DNA of 64,000 bases from an uncultured Anaerotruncus sp. Its GTDB lineage: Bacteria > Bacillota > Clostridia > Oscillospirales > Ruminococcaceae. The notes below the pieces were generated by a model that worked only from the letters and a program-made list of their open reading frames with translations, did not search any database and had not been told where the DNA came from. Where the stretch lies: contig CAJFPF010000011.1 of NCBI GenBank assembly GCA_904398655.1, positions 1 to 64,000 of the forward strand. Direction: 5' to 3'. Positions 25,785 through 33,432 of this stretch are shown here, one piece after another (the first letter of the stretch is position 1; each line of letters opens with the position of its first letter). A program made the position numbers and the translations under genes.

Positions 25785-26723
25785 ATGTGGGAAAAGGACC
25801 ACCGTATCTGCAAAGGGGTGACAGACCTGCTATTTTTTGCAGGTGGAAGCTTGATCTATGGAATTTCTGTAAATATGTTTACCGCCCCCAATCAAATCGC
25901 CCCCGGGGGAATCACCGGTCTGTCCACCCTGCTCAACCATCTGTTTGGCACCCCCATCGGCACAGTCAGCTTTTTGATGAATCTGCCGCTCTTTTTCTGG
26001 GCGCTCATGTCTGTGGGATATAAATTGCTTCTGAAAACGTTTGTGGCCACGTTTATGACCTCCGCCGCCATCGACCTGATGGGCCTGGTCATTGCACCCT
26101 ATCGCGGGGATTTATTGTTGGCGTCCCTGTTTGGTGGCGTTTTGGAGGGACTGGGCCTTTCTCTGGTATTTATCCGGGGTGGCACCACCGGCGGAAGCGA
26201 CTTGATTGCGCGCCTGTTGGGACGGTATGTACCCCACCTGTCCATGGCAAAGCTGATGATGTGCCTGGATGTGATGGTGGTGACTGCCTCTGCCATTGTC
26301 TATCAAAGCATCGAGAGCGCTATGTACGCCGTTGTTGTCCTCTTTGTTTCCTCCAGGGTGATCGACGCCCTGCTCTATGGTACCGATGTGGGAACTGGCA
26401 AGGTGTTTTACATTATCAGTGAAAAAAATCGGGAGATTGCCGATCAGATCCTGAAAGAGATGGACCGTGGTGTGACATTTTTGGAGGGGAGAGGCGGTTT
26501 CACAGGGAACTCCTGCGAACTGCTGCTCTGTGCGGTGCGCAGATTTGAGGTCAGCCGGGTGAAGAGCATCATCCATCACTGGGACCCCAAAGCGTTTTGG
26601 ATCATAGGGGAGGCTGGAGAGATTACAGGAGAGGGGTTCCGACAGCTGGGGCCCGACGATGCCACCCTCCAATCCCTTTTGCACCGGCTCAAAAGGAGAA
26701 CAGAGCGGGGAACCACTGAATGA
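25785..26723 (+). CDS. YitT family membrane protein (DUF161/DUF2179)
   Basis: 312 residues. Five or six hydrophobic segments in the first 200 residues form the DUF161 region, with NMFTAPNQIAPGGITGLSTL and the repeat-like RGGTTGGSDLIARLL. A soluble C-terminal DUF2179 domain (about 220-300) contains GVTFLEGRGGFTG. The family is widespread in Firmicutes and is suspected to be transport related. No substrate is established. AAAGGAG precedes ATG 25785; the longer frame to 25710 lacks a ribosome site. It stands alone between two transcription units. Confidence 0.9.
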   Translation: MWEKDHRICKGVTDLLFFAGGSLIYGISVNMFTAPNQIAPGGITGLSTLLNHLFGTPIGTVSFLMNLPLFFWALMSVGYKLLLKTFVATFMTSAAIDLMGLVIAPYRGDLLLASLFGGVLEGLGLSLVFIRGGTTGGSDLIARLLGRYVPHLSMAKLMMCLDVMVVTASAIVYQSIESAMYAVVVLFVSSRVIDALLYGTDVGTGKVFYIISEKNREIADQILKEMDRGVTFLEGRGGFTGNSCELLLCAVRRFEVSRVKSIIHHWDPKAFWIIGEAGEITGEGFRQLGPDDATLQSLLHRLKRRTERGTTE

Positions 26724-26727
26724 TCTC

Positions 26728-26756
26728 TTGCTTTTTCGTTTTTAGGATGGTATAGT
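26728..26756 (+). promoter_or_regulatory. Candidate promoter for cbiK
   Basis: TTGCTT (26728-26733) and TATAGT (26751-26756) with a 17-base spacer, 57 bases before the cbiK start. Confidence 0.45.
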
Positions 26757-26812
26757 TAAAAAGATTTTGAAATCTTGAGAAAACTTTTTGCGCCGCAGAG
26801 AGGAGCAGATCC

Positions 26813-27634
26813 ATGACCATCCAGCGTTCCACATCCCCCGAAAATACCGCGATTCTGGCGGTCTCCTTTGGCACTAGTTATCCGTATAGCCTGAAAACTG
26901 CTATCGGAGGCGTGGAGGATGCCTTCCGCCGGGCCTTTCCAGGCTACAAGGTCTATCGGGCGTTTACCAGCCAGATGATTTTGAAGAAGCTGAAGGAGCG
27001 GGACGGCTGGAGCATTGACAATGTGCCCCAGGCGCTGGAGCGCCTGCTCCAGGAGGGATTTACCCAGGTGGTGGTGCAGCCCACCCATTTTATGCATGGG
27101 GTGGAGTATGACCGGATGATGGCACAGATTGCACCCTATCGCCAGCAGTTCCGGCGCCTCTCTGTGGGGGAGCCGCTGCTCTCCTGCACCAAGGACTACC
27201 AGGCGGTAGCCCAGAGAGTGGCGTCTATCTTCCGTCCGGATGAGGACACCGCGCTGATCCTGATGGGCCATGGAACCAGCCACTTTGCCGACTGCGCCTA
27301 TGCCGCTTTAGGCTACCATTTTTTGGAGAACGGCTGGAGAAATATCCTGGTAGGCACTGTGGAGGGCTATCCCACGCTGGAAGAGTTGGTGCGAAACCTC
27401 CGTCGGATTGCTGTGCGGCGGGTGGTGCTGACCCCCTTGATGGTGGTTTCTGGTGACCATGCGGCCAACGACATGGCAGGGAAAGATCCCGACTCCTGGG
27501 AGTCCCGTCTGCGGGCGGAGGGGTACCAGGTGGAGTGTGTGCTCCGAGGGATGGGGGAGTACCCCCAGATACAGCAGCTCTATGTGGAACATCTGCGGGA
27601 AGCGATGTCCAGCTTGGAGGAATGGGATACATGA
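26813..27634 (+). CDS. cbiK: Sirohydrochlorin cobaltochelatase (anaerobic)
   Basis: 273 residues, the CbiK length. The two metal-binding histidines are present in MGHGT (His153) and SGDHAANDM (His216). GTVEGYPTLEE and PLMVVSGDHA are family signatures. CbiK inserts cobalt into sirohydrochlorin at the start of the anaerobic vitamin B12 route. No other cob/cbi gene is nearby, so it is an isolated copy. It may serve cobalamin or siroheme metallation elsewhere in the genome. A corrinoid protein gene at 47711 shows that corrinoids are used. GAGGAG precedes the ATG. Confidence 0.93.
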   Translation: MTIQRSTSPENTAILAVSFGTSYPYSLKTAIGGVEDAFRRAFPGYKVYRAFTSQMILKKLKERDGWSIDNVPQALERLLQEGFTQVVVQPTHFMHGVEYDRMMAQIAPYRQQFRRLSVGEPLLSCTKDYQAVAQRVASIFRPDEDTALILMGHGTSHFADCAYAALGYHFLENGWRNILVGTVEGYPTLEELVRNLRRIAVRRVVLTPLMVVSGDHAANDMAGKDPDSWESRLRAEGYQVECVLRGMGEYPQIQQLYVEHLREAMSSLEEWDT

Positions 27635-27671
27635 ACAAATGCCTGGCCTCTATGGGGCCAGGCATTTGTTC
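27633..27671. terminator. Bidirectional terminator between cbiK and the pyruvate kinase homologue
   Basis: GAACAAATGCCTGGCC pairs with GGCCAGGCATTTGTTC over a 7-base loop. It lies between two convergent genes and begins at the cbiK stop codon. Confidence 0.85.
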
Positions 27672-27682
27672 AGAGGGTTAAC

Positions 27683-28684
27683 TTATCCCTCTGCCAAAAA
27701 TTCCAGGGCGGCGTGGGCGGTATTGGATAGCCAAGCCATAGATTCCACAGGGTATTCCCCGGCGGCGGTCTCCCCGGTGAGCATGAGGGAAGAGGCCCCA
27801 TCCAATACGGCGTTGAAGATATCGGAGACCTCTGCCCGAGTGGGAACAGCGCTGTGGTGCATGGAGTGCAGCAGCTGGGTCACCACCATAAACGGCTTAC
27901 CTGATTGGCGACAGAGGGCGGCCACCTGTTTTTGCACACCTGGAAGCGCATAGAGAGGGATGTCATTGCCCAGATCTCCCCGGGCGATGATGATTTCATC
28001 GGCTTCCTCCAAAAACTCTGGAAGGTCCTGGACGCCCATCCGATTTTCCAACTTGGCAAAACAACGGATGTGGGAGGCCCCCGCATCCCGCAGCGCTTGG
28101 CGCAGGGCGAGCAGATCCTCGCGGTCCCGGACAAAAGGCTGCATAACACCGGTGACGCCACATTGGGCAGCGATGGACAGGTTTTCAAAATCCGTTTGGG
28201 TAAGGGTGGGCGGGCGCAGGTTGCAGCCGGGCAAAGCAATGCTCTTGCGGGATTGGAGCAATCCTCCCCGTACGACTCGGCAGCGTGCCACATGGTCGTC
28301 GCAGGACAGGACTTCCAGCAGAAGGGCGCCATCGTCCAATAAAACCGTCTGACCCGGCTGAAGGGCGGGGAGGATCAGAGCGGGGACAGGGATACCGCCC
28401 TCCCCCAAGAGAACCTCGCCGTCTTGGGGAAGCGGAACCGGCGCCCCCAACTTCCCCACCCGTAGTTCGGGTCCCTGTAGGTCAATCAGCAATTGTGGGG
28501 CGCATCCCACCCGGCGGGCGGCGGAAAAATATCTTGCAAGCCAGTCGCCGCAATCGGCCAATGCCACATGGGAAAGGTTTAACCGGATGCCCGTCATACC
28601 CGCTTGGAACATCTTTACCAGAGTTTCCTCCTGCTGACAAGCCGGCCCAAGTGTCCCATAGAGCTCCAGCCGTTTTTGCGCCAT
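27683..28684 (-). CDS. Pyruvate kinase homologue lacking the C-terminal domain
   Basis: 333 residues covering only the A and B domains of pyruvate kinase; normal enzymes are about 470 residues or longer. Preserved elements are IRLNLSH (nucleotide-binding Arg), FAKLEN (catalytic Lys and Glu), IIARGDLG (metal Asp), VTQLLHSM (catalytic Thr) and PTRAEVSDI with LTGETAAGEYP. The usual DTKGPE reads DLQGPE, so a K+-ligand Thr is Leu and the following Lys is Gln. The allosteric and tetramer-forming C domain is absent; the frame simply stops, with a terminator after it. It may be an unregulated enzyme or a paralogue with another enolate substrate. It is monocistronic. Confidence 0.85.
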   Translation of the reverse strand: MAQKRLELYGTLGPACQQEETLVKMFQAGMTGIRLNLSHVALADCGDWLARYFSAARRVGCAPQLLIDLQGPELRVGKLGAPVPLPQDGEVLLGEGGIPVPALILPALQPGQTVLLDDGALLLEVLSCDDHVARCRVVRGGLLQSRKSIALPGCNLRPPTLTQTDFENLSIAAQCGVTGVMQPFVRDREDLLALRQALRDAGASHIRCFAKLENRMGVQDLPEFLEEADEIIIARGDLGNDIPLYALPGVQKQVAALCRQSGKPFMVVTQLLHSMHHSAVPTRAEVSDIFNAVLDGASSLMLTGETAAGEYPVESMAWLSNTAHAALEFLAEG

Positions 28685-28760
28685 GGCGCCACATCCTTTC
28701 TATCGGTCTCATCTTTCAACAGTATACCATCTTTTTTAGGAAAGCGGAAGGAGAAAAATT

Positions 28761-28799
28761 ATTGACATATGTTGAAAATGTGCTATAATAATTGACATA
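28761..28799 (+). promoter_or_regulatory. Near-perfect promoter framed by direct repeats
   Basis: TTGACA (28762-28767) and TATAAT (28784-28789) with a 16-base spacer. The 9-base sequence ATTGACATA occurs at 28761-28769 and again at 28791-28799, exactly 30 bases apart, so one copy covers the -35 and the other follows the -10. This layout suggests a repressor binding both copies on one DNA face. Confidence 0.75.
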
Positions 28800-28824
28800 A
28801 GCCGGAAATAAAGGAGGGAGTCTC

Positions 28825-29229
28825 TTGCCTCGTCCCAAAAAGTGCCGAAGGATCTGCGGGCTGCCTCGTGCCGATCGGTTTGGTCCGGAACAGCCTGTAG
28901 TCTGCCCGGGGGAAGCTGTGCAGATGACATTGGATGAATATGAGTCCATCCGCCTGATTGACCTATTGGACTGCACCCAGGAGGAGTGCGCCCGGCAGAT
29001 GGGGGTGGCGAGGACCACTGTGCAGGCGGTTTATAACACTGCCCGGCGCAAATTGGCGCAGATGCTGGTCAACGGCCAGCGTTTGGAGATCCAAGGCGGG
29101 GATTATGAGCTCTGTCCTTATTCTGGCGACTGCTGCGGTAGAAACTGCGGCAAAGGGCAGTGTGGATTGCATCGCTGCCATCAAAATCATCAGGGAGGTC
29201 ATTGTTGTGAAAATCGCGGTCACTTATGA
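28825..29229 (+). CDS. DUF134 family DNA-binding protein
   Basis: 134 residues starting (from TTG) MPRPKKCRRICGLPRADRF, the DUF134 N-terminus. A helix-turn-helix of sigma-70 region 4 type lies near residues 50-80 (CTQEECARQMGVARTTVQAV). The last 40 residues are rich in Cys and His, so a metal or iron-sulfur site is likely. DUF134 genes commonly neighbour NifX/NifB-type genes, as here, where the next gene overlaps by 23 bases. It probably regulates this two-gene operon; the repeats around its promoter are the natural operator candidates. GGAGGG precedes the start. Confidence 0.88.
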   Translation: MPRPKKCRRICGLPRADRFGPEQPVVCPGEAVQMTLDEYESIRLIDLLDCTQEECARQMGVARTTVQAVYNTARRKLAQMLVNGQRLEIQGGDYELCPYSGDCCGRNCGKGQCGLHRCHQNHQGGHCCENRGHL

Positions 29230-29608
29230 GAATGGGCAGGTCTTTCAGCACTTTGGTCATACGGAGCAATTTAAGGTATATGAGATTCAAGATGGGAAGG
29301 TGATTTCCCAGCAGGTAGTGGATACCAACGGCAGTGGTCATGGGGCGCTGGCGGGATTTTTGCGGGAGCGGGATGTGGAAGCGCTGATCTGCGGCGGGAT
29401 CGGCGGCGGTGCCCGGACCGCTCTGGCACAGGCAGGGATCCAGCTCTATCCAGGTGTCACCGGGGACGCGGATGGAGCGGTTGAAGCGCTGTTGGCTGGC
29501 CGGCTGGCCTACAATCCAGATACCCTCTGCAATCACCACGGGGAACACCATGAAGGGGATTGCCATGGCCACAGTCATGATTGTGGCCATCATGCCTGCC
29601 ACGATTGA
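29207..29608 (+). CDS. NifX/NifB-type dinitrogenase iron-molybdenum cofactor domain protein with His-rich tail
   Basis: 133 residues from GTG 29207, which has GGGAGGT 7 bases upstream. Residues 1-100 form the NifX/NifY/VnfX-type domain (KIAVTYENGQVFQHFGHTEQ, ICGGIGGGARTAL). The last 27 residues contain nine His, four Cys and several acidic residues, a likely metal-binding tail. No nitrogenase genes are present, so a role in nitrogen fixation is not implied; small proteins of this type may carry iron-sulfur or other metal clusters. The gene overlaps DUF134 and a terminator follows. Confidence 0.85.
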   Translation: MKIAVTYENGQVFQHFGHTEQFKVYEIQDGKVISQQVVDTNGSGHGALAGFLRERDVEALICGGIGGGARTALAQAGIQLYPGVTGDADGAVEALLAGRLAYNPDTLCNHHGEHHEGDCHGHSHDCGHHACHD

Positions 29609-29655
29609 GCAAGGCATACGGACCCGAAAAAAGGCTGTTCTCTGACGAGGGAATG

Positions 29656-29693
29656 AAAATGGGAGCTATGCGTTGCGTAGCTCCCATTTTTTA
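29656..29693 (+). terminator. Rho-independent terminator
   Basis: AAAATGGGAGCTA pairs with TAGCTCCCATTTT over a short loop and continues into TTTATAATTTT. Confidence 0.88.
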
Positions 29694-29906
29694 TAATTTT
29701 AAAATTCTTTGCAGGGAATAGGAGGATTTCCCGCCTTCAAAGAGAGATCCCTGCGCGGAGGAGACAGGAGGGTATGTACTTTTTGTCTAAAAAATAACAA
29801 TTAGAAATTTTATTTATAGAGAATTATACCAAATAAGTAGAATGAGATATTTTCACTGTTTTCTGTTGTCAGAACACTTTTAAAGGATTTTATAGCAATT
29901 CGCTTC

Positions 29907-29960
29907 AAAAACGTGTTTTTTCGTTGACTTTTCAGAGGAACGACGAAAAAACACGTTTTT
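29907..29960. repeat. 18-bp perfect inverted repeat
   Basis: AAAAACGTGTTTTTTCGT (29907-29924) is exactly complementary to 29943-29960, with an 18-base spacer. Two further pairs, one a G-U wobble, can extend the stem inward. Strong A and T tracts within the arms make it unlike an ordinary terminator. Confidence 0.75.
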
Positions 29961-30062
29961 CTTATCGCTATTTTTTATAACAAAAATTGGAAATGTATTT
30001 TGATAGAGGACAATTTCTTTAAAATCTGTTTTTTGCACCTGGGGAAAGCGGCCAAACCTCGT

Positions 30063-30092
30063 TTGACAGAAGGTAGGATGTCCCCCTAAAAT
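30063..30092 (+). promoter_or_regulatory. Candidate promoter of the catabolic island
   Basis: TTGACA (30063-30068) and TAAAAT (30087-30092) with an 18-base spacer, 110 bases before the first gene. Confidence 0.55.
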
Positions 30093-30201
30093 GGCCGTGT
30101 AATCAAAACCCTCCCAATATCAGGAAATAGAGTTATCCAAAGAGAGCAAAGACCCTTTTGCTAAAAACAAAAGAGCGGTAAGAAGGGGGAATGAGGACGT
30201 G

Positions 30202-31698
30202 ATGTGGGATGTGGTGATCGTTGGGGCTGGTGTCTGCGGGGCAGCGACTGCTCGGGCCCTTTCACGCTATCAACTGCGGATAGCGGTTTTGGAGAAGGGC
30301 AGCGATGTCTGCGCGGGTGCCAGCCGCGGTAACTCTGCTATGGTGCATGGCGGATTTGATCCAGAACCCGGAACCCTAAAGGCAAAATACAATGTGTTGG
30401 GCAATCGCATGTTTGACCGGCTCTGTGAAGAGCTCCAAGTTCCCTTTCAGAGAAGCGGGACCCTGATCCTGGCCACTTCCGAAGCGGATATGAAATCGGT
30501 GGAAGAGCTCCATCAGCGGGGGGAGCAAAATGGTGTTTCCACTGTAGTGATGGATCGGGAAGCCCTGTTACAGCGGTGGCCCACTATGGGCGAGGGCGCT
30601 GTGGGAGGCTTGTTCTGTCCCTCCGGCGGGATCGTCTGTCCCTATACGCTGGTCATTGCCATGTGCGAAAATGCAGCCCGCAACGGGGTTCAGTTCTATT
30701 TGGATACAGAAGTAACCAACATCTCCCCCTTGGAAGATGGGTGGCGGTTGACCTCCCAAGATGGGTCCACATTTGACACAAAGCTTGTGATCAACTGCGC
30801 GGGTACCCATGCCGATCGGCTCAACAATTTGGTCTCCACGGAGAAGTTTCGGATTCTCCCCCGCTTTGGCGCACACCTCATCATGGATCGGGAGTATATC
30901 AAATGGGTGGACACCACCATCACCCAAACCCCTACCAAACTGCCCACAGGCGGCCACACCAAGGGGATGGGGATCATGCCCTCTGCGGATGGGACGGTGA
31001 TTTTGGGCTGTGACAGTGTGGACTATACGGATCCGGACGATGTAGCAACCACCTCCCGCAGCATCAACGCCATTGTGGACTACTTCAAAACTTTCTGGAA
31101 ATATCTGCCCATCAGTGCGGTCTATCCAAACTTCCCTGTGGAGGGGGTCATCAACGCCTATGGAGGGCTGCGTCCCCATCCTGACCGGGATGATTATATC
31201 ATTGGGGAGGCGCCAGGAGCACCCGGTTTCCTAAATGCCGCCGGCATCGAATCTCCCGGCCTCACCGCGGGGCCGGCCATTGGCGAGCATATGGCGGAAT
31301 TGGTGGTGGAGAAGCTGCATCCCCAAAAGAAGGAGAACTATCTGCCCGGCCGGGAGATCTGCAAGCCCTTCCGGGAGATGGATGAGCAGGAACGGCGGGC
31401 GGCAATCCGTGAAAATCCCGACTATGCCAAGATTGTCTGCCGGTGTGAGCAGGTGACTGAGGCAGAAATCCGGGACGCCATCCGTCGGCCAGTGGGGGCC
31501 CGGAGTGTGAATGCAGTGAAGATGCGTACCCGAGCTGGCATGGGCCGCTGCCAAGGTGGATTCTGCCAGAGCCGTGTAGTGGAACTCCTCTGCGAGGAGT
31601 TGGGACTCACCCCGTTGGAGGTGACCCAAGCCGGAAAGGATTCCTATATTTTGCTGGGGGAGTCCTGCTCCCATCGTTTTGAGGAGGTGGCGCCATGA
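30202..31698 (+). CDS. FAD-dependent dehydrogenase with C-terminal BFD [2Fe-2S] domain (GlpA-like)
   Basis: 498 residues. N-terminal Rossmann VVIVGAGVCGAATARALSRY is followed by a DAO-type dehydrogenase domain (SRGNSAMVHGGFDPEPG; GGLRPHPDR). The C-terminal 90 residues are a bacterioferritin-associated-ferredoxin domain with CRCEQVTEAEI and MGRCQGGFC, giving four [2Fe-2S] ligands. The closest familiar arrangement is anaerobic glycerol-3-phosphate dehydrogenase GlpA; D-hydroxyproline dehydrogenase alpha subunits are built similarly. The stop overlaps the next start (ATGA). Its substrate is probably that of the island, so glycerol-3-phosphate should not be assumed. GAGG precedes ATG 30202. Confidence 0.85.
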   Translation: MWDVVIVGAGVCGAATARALSRYQLRIAVLEKGSDVCAGASRGNSAMVHGGFDPEPGTLKAKYNVLGNRMFDRLCEELQVPFQRSGTLILATSEADMKSVEELHQRGEQNGVSTVVMDREALLQRWPTMGEGAVGGLFCPSGGIVCPYTLVIAMCENAARNGVQFYLDTEVTNISPLEDGWRLTSQDGSTFDTKLVINCAGTHADRLNNLVSTEKFRILPRFGAHLIMDREYIKWVDTTITQTPTKLPTGGHTKGMGIMPSADGTVILGCDSVDYTDPDDVATTSRSINAIVDYFKTFWKYLPISAVYPNFPVEGVINAYGGLRPHPDRDDYIIGEAPGAPGFLNAAGIESPGLTAGPAIGEHMAELVVEKLHPQKKENYLPGREICKPFREMDEQERRAAIRENPDYAKIVCRCEQVTEAEIRDAIRRPVGARSVNAVKMRTRAGMGRCQGGFCQSRVVELLCEELGLTPLEVTQAGKDSYILLGESCSHRFEEVAP

Positions 31699-32948
31699 GG
31701 CAGGTGGACATCTTGATTGTAGGCGGCGGAAGCGCCGGGATGGCCGCGGCGGCTGCGGCCCACGAACATGGGGCGAAAGACATCCTGATTCTGGAACGCT
31801 CCGACCGCCTGGGCGGGATCCTCTGCCAGTGTATCCACAATGGATTTGGGCTGCACCGCTATCAGGAGGAACTCACCGGACCGGAATATGCCCGGCGGAA
31901 CATTGACGTCATCCGAGAGAGAAAAATCCCCTACTCCCTCAATACCTTTGTGTTGGATATCACCCCGGAGAAGGTCGCCACCATCATGGACCCGGAACAT
32001 GGCCTCCAAAAGATCCAGGCCAAAGCCATCATCCTGGCGATGGGGTGCCGGGAACGCCCCCGAGGCGCTCTGATGATCCCGGGGACACGGCCCGCAGGCG
32101 TGATCACCGCAGGGGCGGCCCAGAAATATCTCAATTTGGAGGGCTATCTGCCAGGGAAACGAGTGGTCATTTTAGGTTCGGGGGATATCGGTCTCATTAT
32201 GGCCCGCCAGTTTGTTATGGAGGGGATCCAGGTCCAGGAGGTGGTGGAGCTGATGCCCTACTCCAGCGGTCTGACCCGGAACATCTCCCAGTGCCTCAAC
32301 GATTTCAACATCCCTCTGCGGTTTTCCAGTACCGTCATTGAGATTAAAGGGCAAAAGCGGGTATCCAGTGTGGTAGTGGCCCAGGTGGACGCCGACCGCA
32401 GGCCCATCCCCGGCACCGAGCGGGAGATCGCCTGCGATACATTGCTCATCTCTGCCGGCCTGATTCCGGAAAACGAGCTGAGTAAGGCCGCAGGCGTCCG
32501 GATGACCCCCTCCACCAAGGGGGCCGTGGTGGACGACCACCTTCAGACCTCCGTTCCTGGTATCTTTGCCTGCGGCAATGTGCTGCATGTCCACGATCTG
32601 GTGGACAATGTGAGTATGGAGAGCGAAGCGGTGGGCCGCAATGCTGCCCGGTATGTGTCTGGGCAGCTGGCGGACAGCGAATTTGCCGCCTGCATTCCAG
32701 TAGTAGAGGGGAGAGGTGTGGGCGGATTGGTCCCGCAATACATCTGCCGCACAGAGGAGCCAGAACCGCTGAAACTCATGTTCCGGCCCCGGGGCGTCTA
32801 TCAGAACGCTGCTATCTGTGTCCTTGCGGACGGCAGCTGTGTGGCCCGCAAAAAGTCCCTGGTGCTTACGCCTGGCGAGATGTGTGAGATCGAGCTGGAT
32901 CGCAAAATGGTAACAGACGCGATCCAGGTCTGTGTGGAGATTCAATGA
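31695..32948 (+). CDS. Pyridine-nucleotide-disulfide-type FAD oxidoreductase (GlpB-like partner)
   Basis: 417 residues with an N-terminal FAD motif VGGGSAGMAAA and a second dinucleotide motif VVILGSGDIG near residue 159, plus the family segment CQCIHNGFGLHRYQEELTGP. This is the usual partner encoded directly after BFD-containing GlpA-like proteins and before a DUF1667 protein. It probably passes electrons from the dehydrogenase flavin to NAD or another carrier. Translation is coupled to the preceding gene by a 4-base overlap. Confidence 0.85.
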   Translation: MRQVDILIVGGGSAGMAAAAAAHEHGAKDILILERSDRLGGILCQCIHNGFGLHRYQEELTGPEYARRNIDVIRERKIPYSLNTFVLDITPEKVATIMDPEHGLQKIQAKAIILAMGCRERPRGALMIPGTRPAGVITAGAAQKYLNLEGYLPGKRVVILGSGDIGLIMARQFVMEGIQVQEVVELMPYSSGLTRNISQCLNDFNIPLRFSSTVIEIKGQKRVSSVVVAQVDADRRPIPGTEREIACDTLLISAGLIPENELSKAAGVRMTPSTKGAVVDDHLQTSVPGIFACGNVLHVHDLVDNVSMESEAVGRNAARYVSGQLADSEFAACIPVVEGRGVGGLVPQYICRTEEPEPLKLMFRPRGVYQNAAICVLADGSCVARKKSLVLTPGEMCEIELDRKMVTDAIQVCVEIQ

Positions 32949-32976
32949 GACCACCTTTGGAAAGGAACGATCTGTG

Positions 32977-33333
32977 ATGGAAGAGAAGCGGTTCATCTGT
33001 ATCAACTGCCCGCTGGGCTGCCATTTGACCGTCCTGACAGAGGGCAGCCAGGTGCTCCAGGTGCAGGGGAACAGCTGCAAACGAGGGGAAACCTACGCCC
33101 GGCAGGAAGCGGTTGCCCCCAAAAGAGTACTCACCTGCCTGATGCGTGCCGGCAACCGGAAAATTCCCTTCAGTGTGAAAACAAGCCGTCCGGTTCCCAA
33201 GGAGCTGTTATTCCGCTGCGCTGACACCATCTATCGAACCCGGCCCGAGGCCCCCGTCGCTATGGGAGATGTGGTGATCCACAACCTCTGTGGAACGGGA
33301 GCGGATGTTTTAGCAACCCAGGACCTGCCTTGA
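32977..33333 (+). CDS. DUF1667 domain protein
   Basis: 118 residues starting MEEKRFICINCPLGCHLTVL, the DUF1667 pattern with a Cys-x2-Cys-x3-Cys N-terminal site and a further Cys near residue 35. Such proteins are encoded third in GlpA-GlpB-DUF1667 gene trios and are presumed to be small metal or iron-sulfur subunits. AAAGGA lies before ATG 32977; the longer frame to 32932 overlaps the upstream gene. The trio probably forms one soluble dehydrogenase complex. Confidence 0.85.
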   Translation: MEEKRFICINCPLGCHLTVLTEGSQVLQVQGNSCKRGETYARQEAVAPKRVLTCLMRAGNRKIPFSVKTSRPVPKELLFRCADTIYRTRPEAPVAMGDVVIHNLCGTGADVLATQDLP

Positions 33334-33432
33334 AAAAGGCGGCCCGCATGGAAAAAAGGAGGGATGCTCTGGCTTTTAGAATCCGGCTACCCACCCCAGT
33401 TGAAAAATTTGAAGTGAAAAGAGGTAACAGCC

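Larger units (their letters stand above)
29694..30201. other. AT-rich intergenic region upstream of the catabolic island
   Basis: About 500 noncoding bases, markedly more AT-rich than their surroundings. It contains a large perfect inverted repeat (29907-29960) and a promoter candidate (30063-30092). I see no open frame with a ribosome site and no known riboswitch pattern. Confidence 0.6.

Noticed and set aside
29207-29608. Evidence for nitrogen fixation
   Set aside because: Only a NifX-type domain is present; no nifHDK or other nif gene is in the window.
30202-33333. Anaerobic glycerol-3-phosphate dehydrogenase operon (glpABC)
   Set aside because: The third gene is DUF1667 rather than GlpC, no glycerol kinase or facilitator is adjacent, and the downstream genes point to a different substrate.
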